This document shows positions 11,501 to 23,400 of a stretch of 64,000 nucleotides of DNA, piece by piece. Made by a program: the position numbers and the translations under genes. Every line of letters starts with the position of its first letter. Positions within the stretch are counted from its first letter, which is position 1. The DNA is from Fomes fomentarius. Lineage: Eukaryota; Basidiomycota; Agaricomycetes; Polyporales; Polyporaceae. Location of the stretch: NCBI GenBank assembly GCA_022606135.1, contig JABYQN010000009.1, positions 1,885,001 through 1,949,000 on the forward strand. Direction: 5' to 3'. A model generated the notes under the pieces. The model was not told where the DNA came from. It saw only the letters and a program-made list of their open reading frames with translations, and searched no databases.

Positions 11501-14500
11501 CTAGTATATCTACCTCAGCGCTAAATGCGCTCGCGGAGAACGTGCGCAAGATCTGCTCTGGCCTATATACACGTTATCAGTGAACCACTCTACGCACTGG
11601 TTCAAGCGCACTCACGTCGGCTTGGCCAAAGGATCTATGAGTAGTTCTCGAGTGAGGTCCTTGATGACACCCAGTACACCCTCCTTCACCCCTCCAGAAG
11701 CGCTGGCCAGCCACATGTCCCAGAGGCCTCTTGCAATCACCTCTTGCGTCGGATCTACGGTCCGAACGTGTGGCAGCAGGAAGGCGAACAGGAAGATATA
11801 GGGGAAGAGAGACGGCGCCAAGGATCCTAGCAGGAGCCCAGAGGAGTCCTTTTCAATGAACCCGTGTAACAGTGTCAGTGGTGTGGTGAACGCGTCAAGA
11901 GAAGCCTTCTCGTCGTGCAGGACGCTGTCGAAGTGAAGAACAAACGCATCTGCGAGACCCCGGAGGAGGTTCTCTTGACAGCCGCCAGCAATGAACGGCT
12001 CTGGAAACGACAGTCAGTGAGACTACCGCAGCGCGCATCCGCCATGAATGACATACTATAAGACGTCAGGAGCCGGCGGATGAGTGAGACGCTCGATGCA
12101 TTGGGCGGACCAGAAAGGGCGTCCGTGAGTAGGTGACTAGCAATTTCATGTAGTTCTTCCCCTTGAGCGCGCAGATAAGCTGGGAGGTAACCACCATCGG
12201 CAGCATCGAGGATTGGAGGGAAAAGGATATCGATTTCGTCTGTATGACGCGCGAGTGATTCGAGGACGCTGTGCCATACGGATAAGCACGCCTCCTGACG
12301 GTCCCGATGCTTGAGGTAGAGCAACAAAAGCGTAGGCAGCGTTTTCAGCAGTCGATAGGTCTGGCTCTGCACCAGCTCGTCTACCCCCTGGCGGAGATTG
12401 TCAACGGATTGTCAACGGATTGAACTCTAGTACGTGCAAAAGAGCAAGGCCGTACCTCGGCAATCTGAGCGTTCGAGAATACCAACTCTCCAAAGTTGTT
12501 CAGGATGTTTACGAGCGATGTAACCTGTGCCTGGTTTGTCTCTTCAGCCGACAGCAGGTTGGCGCACTTGTCCAACGCAGCCTTGACGACCTCGATGACC
12601 AGAGCGCTCGCAGCGTCATCTGGAACGGTCCCCTTCCCAAGCACATGAGAGAACTGCTTGAGTATCTCAGGAACGAGCGCCGGAGTGACGTCTTTATCGG
12701 ATGCAATGGATTTTTGAACCTCATGGGAGAACACTTCCCACACAGAGTCGAAAAACTCTGTAAGCCTATTAGCGACAGTCGAGTTCGCAACAGTTATCTA
12801 TCACTGACCTGGACGCATCCTGTAGAGCGATGTCAATGTCTTCGCCAGCTCGGCACCTGCGTCCTTCCCCTCGACCTTGAGTCGCCCGGACGAAAGCTCT
12901 TCCCACGTCTGCTTCGTCTGGTCTTGAAGAAGGGCCTTCAGAGCATCGTGGACATCCGGCGTCTTCTCGTTGGCCGTTCCACGAACAAGCGAGACACCCT
13001 CGTCTTGAGGAGCAGTAGATACCCGTCGGACCACAAACACGATCGATTCCAGAAGAGACGAAAGGAAGGCAGCCGATGCAGCGACCCGGTCCAGTGAATT
13101 GAGCACGCGAGCGTCCACAGCCGCCCAGAACGATGTGAAGAGGTCCTCGAGCGGATGTGCGGATGACGACGATATGATCTAGTCCTTGGTCAGTACCTTC
13201 ATGTCATGTCAGGAGAACAGGTGTACTTACAGATGATGGGATTGTCGATAGGATGACGAGGATTGTCGGATATCCTTGTATTGGAGAGCCAGAGCAACCC
13301 ATCGCCAAGAACTGGAGAAACTCCGCATACGCTTGCGAGGGACCATTCGTGGTTGTCACCGATAGTTTCGAAACCGAAGCCTTCGGAGGTTCATCATCTT
13401 CGTTTTCCTCGTCCTCATCGTCATCTTCATCCTCCTTCTCGCCTTCCGCTTCCAATGTCCAGGCTTGCGGGTAATCTACAGGACTTGAGTTCTGCTGATG
13501 GTGAAGTAGCAGCGAGCGGACATACCTCTCAGAAATACCAGCAAGGGCTGCCACATTGCTGCCCTCACATTGGTGTCCGATTCTACCCAGGCAGATCGCA
13601 ATACGGCTGCGCTCAGAACGGGGAGCAGTGGATCCAAAGTACCTAGATAGAGCTAAGCGAGAGACGAATGCACCTTACCGCGGGGGGCGTACCTTTGCAT
13701 GTCTTTGCCAACGTCTGGAGTAGAGACCACGCAGACCGCCTGACCACCGGCTGCTCGAACCCAAAACTCTCCGTCTTGACGAACGGTGGGGATCGTCCGT
13801 GATACAATGACGACCATAGTGCGGGATTCGCAAGGGAGGACAAGTAGCCATCACTAGATGTCTCTGTCTCATCCTCTGCCTGTATAGCGCTATCTCGCGA
13901 TTTTTCTTTCGCCTTGTCTGGTAGTGTATACTTGGAATCTAGAGAACCAGAGAAAGAAGGAAAACGGTATCTCATTGAATACTTGTACATGCAGTCCACG
14001 AAAGACGTATAACACCCACTCAGGACCCATTCAGTTGCACCGAAGGCACTAACACGTAGACGTGCCTTCCTATCCTGCTCTTTCTCTTCCTCCTCGTCTG
14101 CCTTCGGACTTGTGGTGTCGTCAGCCTTCCGGATGGGCGTTCCACGCCCGGAGACCTTCCCAGGAGCCGTGATAGGGATTGTAGGTTGGGAAGGGTTTAT
14201 GTAGAGGTAGACTCCGAGCGGATCGAGCAACGTCCGTTGAATAAACTCCCAGAGACGAGGCAGCAGCGTAGAGTCCAGAAACAGTTTGTCTCCAGCCTGT
14301 TCCGTGATAGAAACGTACCTATTCCATGCTTCCCTCGCATAAGAAGAGACCTGACGGTCGACATCATGAACAACAAGACACCACGAGCCCAGGATGGATT
14401 CTGCTTGGTCAGGCGATACAACCTCGCGGAGGTGGAAGAACAGCTGCGTGCGGAGGGCCGGGATTTGCAGGATGGATGTATGCAGGCCAATTGCTAGCAG

Positions 14501-15005
14501 TCGGATACGTCGTGAGGGGTGCAAAAAGAGAGAGGGAACATGGTGCAACTGCTCCCATCATAATAGAGGATTAGAAACGACCCTAATAAGACGGAATATC
14601 GCGGCGTACCCAGACTGGGATGGTCTCCTGCAGGGTGTAGACGAGATATTCGCCCTCCTCTCCGCGCTTCGCTCTGCCGACCCATGCAGTCTGCAAGTCC
14701 TCCAATGCCCGTCTCTTAGTTGTCGCGTCCTTCTTGGAGAGTAACCTGAAGACTACAAGCAGCTCCGGCGGCAACCTTTGGGCGAGACCGAGCGTATCGA
14801 GAGGATCGGGCTGAATAGGAGCAGGCCTGACTGGTGGAATATAGACCTTCTTCCGTGGCTCTTTCTTACTCTTCTTATCTTTACCCTTCGGCCTTTTCTC
14901 CTTGGGTAGCTGCGGCTCTTCTACGATACCCTGGACGGCTGCCGCTTTGCGAGCATGTTTCTTGCGCGTTGCAGATGAAGCCGAAGACTTGCCCTTGGGT
15001 GCCAT
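8507..15005 (-). CDS. LTN1: Listerin, E3 ubiquitin ligase of ribosome-associated quality control
   Basis: Ltn1/Rkr1 ubiquitinates nascent chains stuck on 60S subunits. The gene covers 6.5 kb with many short introns; I estimate a protein of about 1,800 residues, normal for the family. The Lys-rich N terminus (ATG at 15005) leads into the conserved N-terminal region with LLSKKDATTKRRALEDLQ. A long HEAT/ARM-like helical body follows (14548 down to about 9800), with an acidic linker near 13390-13440. The C-terminal domain (9610-8900) precedes a RING finger split over three exons: ECAICYS near 8790, PCKTCKNRFHAACLYK near 8670-8690, and WFNTSHSSSCPLCRSE near 8520-8570, ending at TGA 8507-8509. The RING Cys and His ligands look intact. 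It is convergent with the P450 gene. Confidence 0.92.
12397..12422. repeat. 11-bp tandem duplication in a listerin intron
   Basis: Two head-to-tail copies of ATTGTCAACGG (12397-12407, 12408-12418) plus four bases of a third. On the gene strand the duplication lies inside a short intron, close to its 3' splice site. Confidence 0.9.
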
Positions 15006-15260
15006 GGAACGGGGTGGATGGATGGGATGGAGGTCGAGAATTGACTTGGGTTAATTGGTTCTGAGTGGACTCTGCAAACGCTTTCGGCACCGCTGCTTGA
15101 TATCCGATGACGACAGGGTCTCGGAGGTGAGTCACGTGCCTCAATGTCTGTTAACGTCCACGCCTTCAGATCTCATCGCAGCTTCACAGAAAAGGCTCGC
15201 GTTATGTCCAGTATGATCGGAAAGAGTATTATACATGTGAGAAAGAGGAAGTAAGCGAGG

Positions 15261-15553
15261 TCACTTCGAATCCAAAGCCGCAAGATGGTCCACCAACTCC
15301 TCCATAACAGACTTTGTATGTTTATGCCCTGAATCACCCGCAGAACTTCCAGCGGTACTAGAGCCCGGAGCAACGGGAGCTCCAGAAAACCGCTTCGTGG
15401 GCACGAGAGGCGTGGACCTGGGCTCGAATCCAGGGGCGATCCGACGCAGGGCTTCCCGTTTCCGTCGCTCTGTGTCCTCTTGTCTTGTCTTGAGGTATGC
15501 CTCGCGGCGTGTAGCATGAGCGGCAAGTGTTGATCTTCGCGATGCCTCCACTG
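15261..15553 (-). CDS. Small conserved basidiomycete protein, function unknown
   Basis: About 95 residues: a basic helical N-terminal half (AAHATRREAYLKTRQEDTER), then RRIAPGFEP, a Ser/Gly/Ala-rich linker and an acidic amphipathic C-terminal helix (VMEELVDHLAALDSK). The alternation of charged helices and low-complexity linker looks like a real coding sequence, not a shadow. The frame has no ATG at its 5' end: it opens after CCTCACAG at 15561-15554, a good 3' splice site, so a short upstream exon carrying the start is expected above 15560. I could not place that exon. I do not recognise the family well enough to name it. It lies upstream of listerin on the same strand. Confidence 0.55.
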
Positions 15554-16936
15554 TGAGGACATGTGGCTCGAGCGTGAACGGATAAACGAACTAGTTACAC
15601 TGGCTGATCAGCGAGTGGTCCTTCCCAGGCCTACAAGCGATACTGGCATGGACGGCTCACATATGCAGTCACACTGTCCGGGAGAGGGTGGATATCTGGT
15701 GGATGCTCCACCTGAGAAACGGTATGGTCAACTATGGATCAACACGAGAAGCTGTGTGACTTACAGGTCTTGGTAGGTGAAGGCTTGGAGACTTAATCAA
15801 AGGCGCGTGCGATGCCGCTGCATACTGGGATTGTGCTAGTTGGCGGTCTCAAACATTGCGCAATAATCATTTATATAGTAGCACTCACATTGGTTTGACA
15901 TGATGTTCTCTAGGAGTGGCGAGCTACCTCAGTTGTTCCAATGAGTCACTATCTGAAGTCAACCGGGACCAAATCTTCGATGAACGCACAAGCGCGTCAA
16001 ATCCTGAACGAGTAGGCGGAAATCAACGTTATCTATAGTCAGCGAAAGCGACCGGGATGGAGGTAGTGCTTGATCAAGTAGAATCTGGTTCCACTCCAAG
16101 TAAGGAAGTAACTTGAACCAAGTAAGTACTTGCGCAGCCACCGCACAGATTTGAAGCTCAGACGCTCGATTGCAAGTTCAAGTCGAACCGCACACAGTCA
16201 GCGCAGTTCGAACATATTAGATCTGCCTGGTACGGTGATGTGCACCTTCCTTGTTATCACTGACAATTCTCTTGATCAATGCATCACGAGCGGCTATGTT
16301 GTAAAATTGAGTGTGTAGTGGTTGTACAGTAGTACCCAGAGAAGTACATAGCCGATTGACCATCGGTTACCGTACTGGGTATGTGGCATGACCGAACTGT
16401 CCCGCACCACGGTAGTCATAGTTTCCGATGCCGGCGTACGGTATGCTTAGTACTACTCGTTTGCTATATAACGATATTCAGTGCCGACTCTGCCCGGTAC
16501 GTAGCAGAGATTCCGACCGGTCACTGAAGGACTCTCTGAGTAACTTGGCGGCTTGGATTATAGCTAACTATCACAATCAACGTCAACATCCCCGCCATTC
16601 TAGTGTAAATGATGTCCGAGACGAAGGTTAACTGCACTATGCACGTCGGATGGAGTTGGTACTTACGAGCAGCTTGAAGCTCGGATGTTGAATGTTCTGA
16701 AATCTGACATGGATTGCAACAACCTCAATGGCTGCGCAACAAAACCGGAACTTGATATAATGATAGCCGGTGCCGGCGGCGGCTGGTCCGGCTCCGGATG
16801 TAGACACAAACCGAGTTCTGTACCACTGGCGGGCGCTAGATGTAGTATAAGAGCCTCCAGCCAAACCTTCTTGACGACTACCCTGTCTTCAACCAACCTC
16901 CAGGACAACGCTACGGTCTAGCAGCTGAAGATCTCC
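15554..16936. other. Intergenic, mostly without a supported gene
   Basis: About 1.4 kb. It may contain the missing first exon of the small minus-strand gene at its left end and holds the promoter of the dienoyl-CoA reductase at its right end. Frames such as 15959-16141 (minus) show no recognisable domain. Confidence 0.45.
16846..16853 (+). promoter_or_regulatory. TATA-like box upstream of dienoyl-CoA reductase
   Basis: TATAAGAG lies 84 bp before the ATG at 16937. The spacing suits a TATA element with a short leader. There is no other support. Confidence 0.35.
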
Positions 16937-18135
16937 ATGTCGAAGCCCTACGTCGAGCCCCCACCCGCGGATTCCACGGCAGTGTTCAAGGAGGACATCT
17001 TCAAGGGCAAGGTCCTCTTCTGCACTGGCGGTGGTTCCGGGATTTGCAAAGGCATGACCGAGGCTGTGGTATGCATCGTCTGGAAAGTACCGGATGCGCA
17101 TATAAGTGACTGACCAGTACATTCTCTTTGGCTTAGCTGAGACACGGTGCGAAAGCGACTATTGTTGGCCGCAAGTAAGTTGCTCGGCTGCAGTAAGCCC
17201 ACACGCACCATACTCATCGTTCCAATATAGATTGGACCGTCTGCAGGCGGCTGCGAAAGAACTCTCTACTGCCACTGGCAGCGAAGTTCTGGCAGCACAA
17301 GCCGACGTGCGGAGCCCCCAACAACTGCAAGACGCCGTCGCGAAGACAATTGAGAGGTTCGGCAAAATTGATTTCGTTATTTGCGGTAGCTATCCCACAA
17401 CCGACACTCCGCTCAGTTTCACAACTGAAGTACGTGGAACCGCCCGTAGGTGCTGCTGGGAACTTCCTGGCGCCGATCTCCAAGCTATCCGAGAACGGCT
17501 TCCGGACGGTTATTGAGATTGACACCATCGGAACATACAACACCATCAAGGCTACCCTCCTCCATGTGCGAGCTTCTAAGGGCTCGTACATCCATGTTAG
17601 CGCGACTTTGCATTACCGAGGTACGTGCCATCTCCAAACCGAATGCTCCTCTCGTCCGAGAGCTGACATTGACATTCCTTCCTGCTGTCTAGGCACACCT
17701 TACCAAGTCCACGTCTCCGCTGCCAAAGCTGCCGTTAATGCGAGTGAGTAATCAGCGCCACGGAAGATAAGCTGAGGTCATTGACACGGTTCTACAGCGT
17801 CTGCGGTTCTTGCTGTCGAAGAAGGCCCTCACGGCGTCCGTTCGAACGTGATCGCTCCCGGACCCATCGACGGAACAGAGGGTATGGACCGTCTCAGCGC
17901 GAAGGGCCCGGACAGCTCCCAGTACTCGTGGCAATCGCCCCTAGGCCGCAACGGACACGTCAAGGAAGTTGCCAATGCAGCCGTCTTCCTGTTCAGCCCC
18001 GCCGCGCGCTATATCACTGGGCAGATAATTGATGTAGATGGCGGATGTGAGCACTTGCGCACGTTGCAGTTGCCCTACCCCCAGGCGGTGCTCGATCCGG
18101 ATTCGGTCCAACACTTGATCAAGCCGCGCTTGTAA
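16937..18135 (+). CDS. SPS19: Peroxisomal 2,4-dienoyl-CoA reductase (SDR family)
   Basis: NADPH-dependent auxiliary enzyme for beta-oxidation of unsaturated fatty acids with even-numbered double bonds; the family acts in peroxisomes. The first exon (16937-17068) encodes the cofactor loop TGGGSGICKGM. Later exons carry LRHGAKATIVGRK, DVRSPQQLQDAVAKT, CGAAGNFLAPISKLS, IDTIGTYNTIKATLLH, SATLHYRGTPYQVHVSAAKAA and VIAPGPIDGTEG. In this family the active-site Tyr of classical SDRs is replaced around the VSAAK position, as seen here. The end is near LIKPRL; I see no canonical -SKL-type PTS1, although the RL ending is a weak variant. It is convergent with the next SDR. The symbol is by analogy to yeast Sps19. 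Confidence 0.88.
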
Positions 18136-18403
18136 TACGAAATGGGCAGGGGATTTTGCGCCTTCATCTTGTTTCCTTGGTCCAGGCTCCGTGCCGTTCA
18201 TCCCCGCGGTTGTGGACAGATTCGGATGTACTATAGTATATATTAGTGCATGGGCAGATCCCGTACCAGCTTGTGTATTCGACGTGCTAGGCTAGGGACA
18301 TACACCTAGTATCTTCTCGAACAAATACACTCCCACCGGTCCATCAACTCATGACACTCCAGTTCAGCGCATCGCAAACTTGGTAGTGGGGACGTTCTTG
18401 TGT

Positions 18404-19401
18404 TCACCACGGAACTTGTTCTCCTTTGTAGTTGAAGAACAGCCCAGACTTCTCGGGTGTGAGCGATGCGATTGTCTTAAGCACGCCTGAGACGCCAATA
18501 GAAACGGGGAGAGTGGCGTTCGCCCCACCCATGTCTGAGTTCCGCTGGTTAGTATGGGTCCGAGTGGCCGAGTACATGCTAGTAGCAGTGTAGCAGGCCT
18601 ACCTGTCTGCAACCATCCTGGGCACATGGAGATCGCCGTAATGTCGGGGCGTTCCTTCGCTTGCTTGTACGTCTATGAAGTACCGCAATAGCGAGCTGAC
18701 GATTGTAATTAACATTCAATGTCATTCATATGACCTACCAGCATGTTCAGCGCTGCCTTTGAGATAGAATACGAAGTATGGTATGCGCCGAAGTCTGCGT
18801 TTAAGCTGCCGAGCGTGCTGGAGATGTTCACGATCGATTTCTTCTTGCTCTTTTCAAGTAGCGGGAGGAACGCATGCGCGACGTACGCAGGCCCGGCGAC
18901 GTTAGTGAAGAAGACCTTTTGCAAGACCTCGATGTCAGCGGTGAACGCGTAGTCTTCTTGGGCAATATTCTGCAACATCAAATGGCAAGGACACATGAGC
19001 TCCGATATAACGCCAGACAGAGGACTCGGAGGCGTTTCCCGGGAACGGCGACTTACGACTGCTGCGTTATTGACGATATAGTCCACGCCTTTGTCACCGA
19101 CGAGCCTCGCGACCTCGTCTGCGCACGCACAGACGGAATCCTTTTCGGTGATGTCGATCCTGACGATGTATAGCTTTCCCTTCGCGCCACTCTGCAGCTC
19201 CATAAGCGCAGTGGCCTTCGAGGGAGTTCGGACTCCTGCGATTACTGAATTCCCTTCGGCTTGGAGAAGTTGTCGGGCCATCTCCAAACCGATCCCTCGG
19301 TTTGCCCTGAAGAACATGACAGCAGTGAGAACGGTGACCTTAGTGGAGGGGTGTCAAACGTACCCTGTGATGAGCCATACATGTCCTTCAGTCGATGTCA
19401 T
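18404..19401 (-). CDS. Short-chain dehydrogenase, C-factor/CsgA-like
   Basis: A cytosolic-looking SDR of the C-factor-like group. The start ATG (19399-19401) encodes MTSTEGHVWLITG, and an intron splits the cofactor motif, which joins to TGANRGIGLEMARQL. Further motifs are VDYIVNNAAV, NISSTLGSL, the active-site YSISK, and after two introns ITAISMCPGWLQT-DMGG. The end is GLFFNYKGEQVPW and TGA at 18404-18406. All catalytic positions (Asn, Ser, Tyr, Lys) appear to be present. The length of about 250 residues is normal. The substrate is unknown; relatives act on carbonyls in secondary or stress metabolism. Confidence 0.85.
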
Positions 19402-20457
19402 CGTGTGTGGAAGTGGACCGCAAAGAGTGAGAATACAGGCTCTGGTGTTCGATGTGGGGTCGAGCAGCCTTTATATGGGCTACGTGGGAGTGATGCACAC
19501 AGCTGAGATGGCCTGATTCCGGCGCGTGAACATCGTTCGAAGGATATGCGATGGTCATTATGTGCTTATACCGCGGCGCCCCGTTCCTTCGTACAAAGGG
19601 TGCAAATGAAGAGGAGTCAGCACAGCGGCCGGCCGCGGCTGGAACTGTCGTGTAGGGCATGCATGGGCCTAATGCCCTCGACGACGGAGCACGGGAGTTG
19701 CGTGAATTGGCTTTCAGGAGCGGGTGAAACGAGCGCATGAGAAGCCCAGGCGTCCTGGGAGGGGCCCGAGAAGGGCAACCGCCGGCTGAGACGCGGAGGC
19801 ATTAGTCAGTGCTTCTCAAGAAACCGCCTTCTCATGACTCACAAGCGAGGGCGGCGGGCGGACCAGGAATGGGCGTTTCGATTGCTAAGAACGGAAGATC
19901 AAGGAGCGACCTCGGAGGGGCATTAGTCTGGGGACCGATGTTGCGCGTGTACGTGAACGCGAAGAATGTGGATCTCACCGGCAAGTTTGATATCATGTCA
20001 GCAATGTGCGATGCGCGTGAACCGGACATACTTTGACTTCGAAGAAGAGGTCAACCAGGAAAAGGCACTGAATCCTGTTCGGCAACCTGGGCAAAGCGGT
20101 TTAGTATCTGATCAATGACTTCTTCAGCAAAAACAAAGACATATGGCGGGTCTTCTTGGTAATGCGTCCCAAGAAGAGAAACTCGAATCAGCTGCAGTCT
20201 GAGCATCAATGATGATAACTATCTATCAAGAAAGAACTCCAGATACATGTGCATATTGGTCGTACTTGTCGTGGAGGTAGTCATTACGGGGTGGCAATAC
20301 AACTATAGCACCTACAATCGGACTCAGGAGTAATGGAGCGATGCAGACACAGCAAGCGAGGAAAGATAGCGATGGTACAGCATATCGTGAGATAACGCGG
20401 AGCGCATAACGTAGATGAAGGATGATCAGAGGGGAAGAGATTGGAATGCTGGTGAGA
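19402..20457. other. Intergenic between SDR start and PDS5 end
   Basis: About 1.06 kb. It holds the SDR promoter on the left and the PDS5 3' region on the right. Short open frames at 19809-20036 exist on both strands at once, which argues that they are chance. No conserved element recognised. Confidence 0.5.
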
Positions 20458-23400
20458 TTAGTCGTCGGATGGTGCCTTAGCTTGCCGCTTAGCAGCTCGT
20501 GCGGCTTGCTTCTTGGCTCGGGCCTACAGATTGTTGTAGCAATGGACTTTGAGTGTCATGAGCGAATTGAACTCACCCTTGTGGCTGGCCGCTCCTTTTT
20601 CTCCTCATCCGCTGCCTCCTCTTCCGATGATTCCGAATCTTCAGGTTGCTTCGTTGGCGAGGACGCGGCCTTCTCCTCGCCATCCTCCTCCTCCATCTCG
20701 GACCCAGATTCTTCAACGTCATCATCGTCATCCGACTCTTGCTTGCGCCGTTTCGCTGTACGCGGCCGCCTTCCGTGACCTCAACGTCAATCTCCATGTC
20801 AATATATACTGGGTCAAACAACATACTTTGCCGATCCGTTTGTCTTTGCACCTGTCGCTTTCCGCTTGGCCGTGGACTGACGAGGCGCGCGTGGCTTCTT
20901 CTCCTGGTTCATAATCGTAGTTGAGGTCAGGGCTCAGGATGGCTGGGAGAGGTCTCTCACCTTCGGTTCCGCTGGTTGCTTTGACTTCTCAGCGAGCCAG
21001 GACAGCGCTTCCTCAGGCAAGTAAACCGTCTTCAATATCTGCGAACAAGAGGTCAGGATGTTGCAACTGCCAACTGATGATACCCGAGTGTATATATACT
21101 TGGTTCGTTGCCTCTGCGTGGGGTAACGGTCGCAGGATATCCCCTGGAAGGCGGACCTTGCCTGGCCATGTCTCAAGATTCCACGAGTGAGCCTTGGCAT
21201 GAGCCTTGATGAGGTATTGCGCAAGCTCCGCGCAGGCGTAGAGTTTCTGCACACTGTGTGAGCGGAGGGCAAGATATGAACAGTGGTCACGCTATTACCT
21301 CGCTGTATACGTGAGACTCGGCATCGCGCACGGTCTTGGCCTTCAACGCAATGTGATAGAGCAAGCCTATGTTGTCATTGGTGGCGATAAGATCCAGGAA
21401 GAAGGTGATGTACCTGTAGCAAGGGAACGCAGTCAGGAATCGCCACTAGCATGGCCGCAAGCATCAAACGTACTTTGAAATATCGGGCAGGAACTCCTGC
21501 TCCAGATGGAAATCGGGATGGTGGGCGAGCAGATGGAGAAGTCGGATGAAGTTGTGTTCAAAGCGATCCAAGCGGACAGCTGTACATGAAAAGCCGGGTC
21601 ATTGTCCAACGTCAAGCGATCAGTCGGACGAAATGGCATACACTTCGAAAGGTGTCGGAGGACAAACATGATGTACGCTTGTGCCTGCGTTCATCTCCTC
21701 AGTCATCGTCACGACAAGGAGACGAAATGAAGCAGTTCACCTTGCTCCTCACGTCCGGTTCTGGATCGTGGACGGTCAAGAAAGGCACCATATCATACTG
21801 GATGGGTTCCCTTGTGCGCGACAACAGGGTCACCAGTTTGTTCAAGAACGTCATTCGCACTTGGTAGACAGGGTCCTAGAATGATCATGCAAATTCAGCT
21901 CTTCAGTCCAATAGGATTGAAACGGGCAAAATCCCACCTGAACAGTGATCGCGATGGGTACAAAGTACTTGTTCACCTCTTTCGCGTATGAGTTGACTGT
22001 CGACAAACGTAACAGCGATGTGGATGCTTGCAGCCTCAGGTAAGCCTTTGTGTATGGACTATAGTGTTCACGAAGTCGGCGTCAGAAGTTCTCTATTGAG
22101 CGGATTCCAAGCGACTCACGTATCCTTGGCATCGACAGAGAACGAGCCGTCGTGCTGCAGCACCGTTGAGAACATCCGAATCACAGGCTGCGCGATGTCA
22201 AGCGCGGTCTCTGAGTCTGCGTGCGCTAGACAACGATTTCGACAGACTTTCAGAGCGAGGATTTTGGCGCGTAGCTCGAGAGGCACTGCGTCATCTTCCA
22301 ACCAGTCCTCGTCGGTATCCATCTACACAATTGGTAACCTGAGCGATTGCAAGACGCCAAATATAGAGGCGCACATACCATGTCTTCGTCCTCATTAGAC
22401 CGCAAGACTTGTCTGACAAGGAACTCCATGATCACGTCGCTCTTTTGCTCAAACGCATCTGGGGCACGCAGTGAGAGCTGCGCAAGTACCGCTATATGCC
22501 CAACTAGCTTCTCCGCAGAAACTTCTTCCAGAGCATCTGCAATGGACTGAGCTCATAATCAGTACCTTCCCGTTGTGAGTAGGGGAGCTCAAAAAACTCG
22601 CCTCAACCACCTGCTTACACAGAGTGTCTGCGTCCTTCATACAAGCGATTAGCCTCGCGGCGAACTTTGCATGGCGGAAGTTGGCCTCCGTGACGAACCG
22701 CATCACCCGGTCGACGGTACGCCTGTTATTCGCCGTCAGTACTTTTGTCATCTAACTGTAACCTAACAACGCAATCTCTACGCACTTGTCACTCGGTGCA
22801 AGCTTTGCATCAGCCGTCGCCGCAGCCGCCAGTGCGTGCAAGCACACCTCCACAAGCCGTGCATTTCGCTCGTCCGCAATCGCCTTTGAGAACTCGCCTA
22901 TGTGTGCCTTGTACATCATTGGACAGTGCTTCGAGATGTATGTGAGCCATAGTTGCGCTGCACGTGCTGTCAGCTGAGCGCGGCCTTCAGGTTCCGAGTT
23001 ACCCGCTGCGAAGATAGAGAACGACTGGTCCGCAGACGGCTGCGTCTGCGAGTACGCGACAGATGAGAGGGGTTCTGAGCCCTTTTGCACACGCTTCACG
23101 AAGGTGGGTATCGACGAATGATTGACAAGGTGGAGGGACGAGCGGCGGATGAATATCATGAGCGTACCCACGATACTGGGAGACGATTGCTCTGCTCTCC
23201 GCAGTAGCTCACTCTACGGTATGTAATGAGTACGATTGTGATGTTCTCATCGCGAATGTTACGCACTTTGGCTTTGATCAGACCCTTCAAGTCTGTCTGG
23301 ACGTCCATACATGTCTTCAGCAACTTGTAAAGACGGCCCTCGTTAAGTTTCGCGAAAGCTTGTAGGTCCTCAGCGGCCTTCTGGGGCTCTGGGAATTGTG

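Noticed and set aside
16180..16200. GGTTCGA-like T-loop on the minus strand suggesting a tRNA
   Set aside because: The following bases do not pair as a T stem and no D-arm or acceptor stem can be formed at the right distance.
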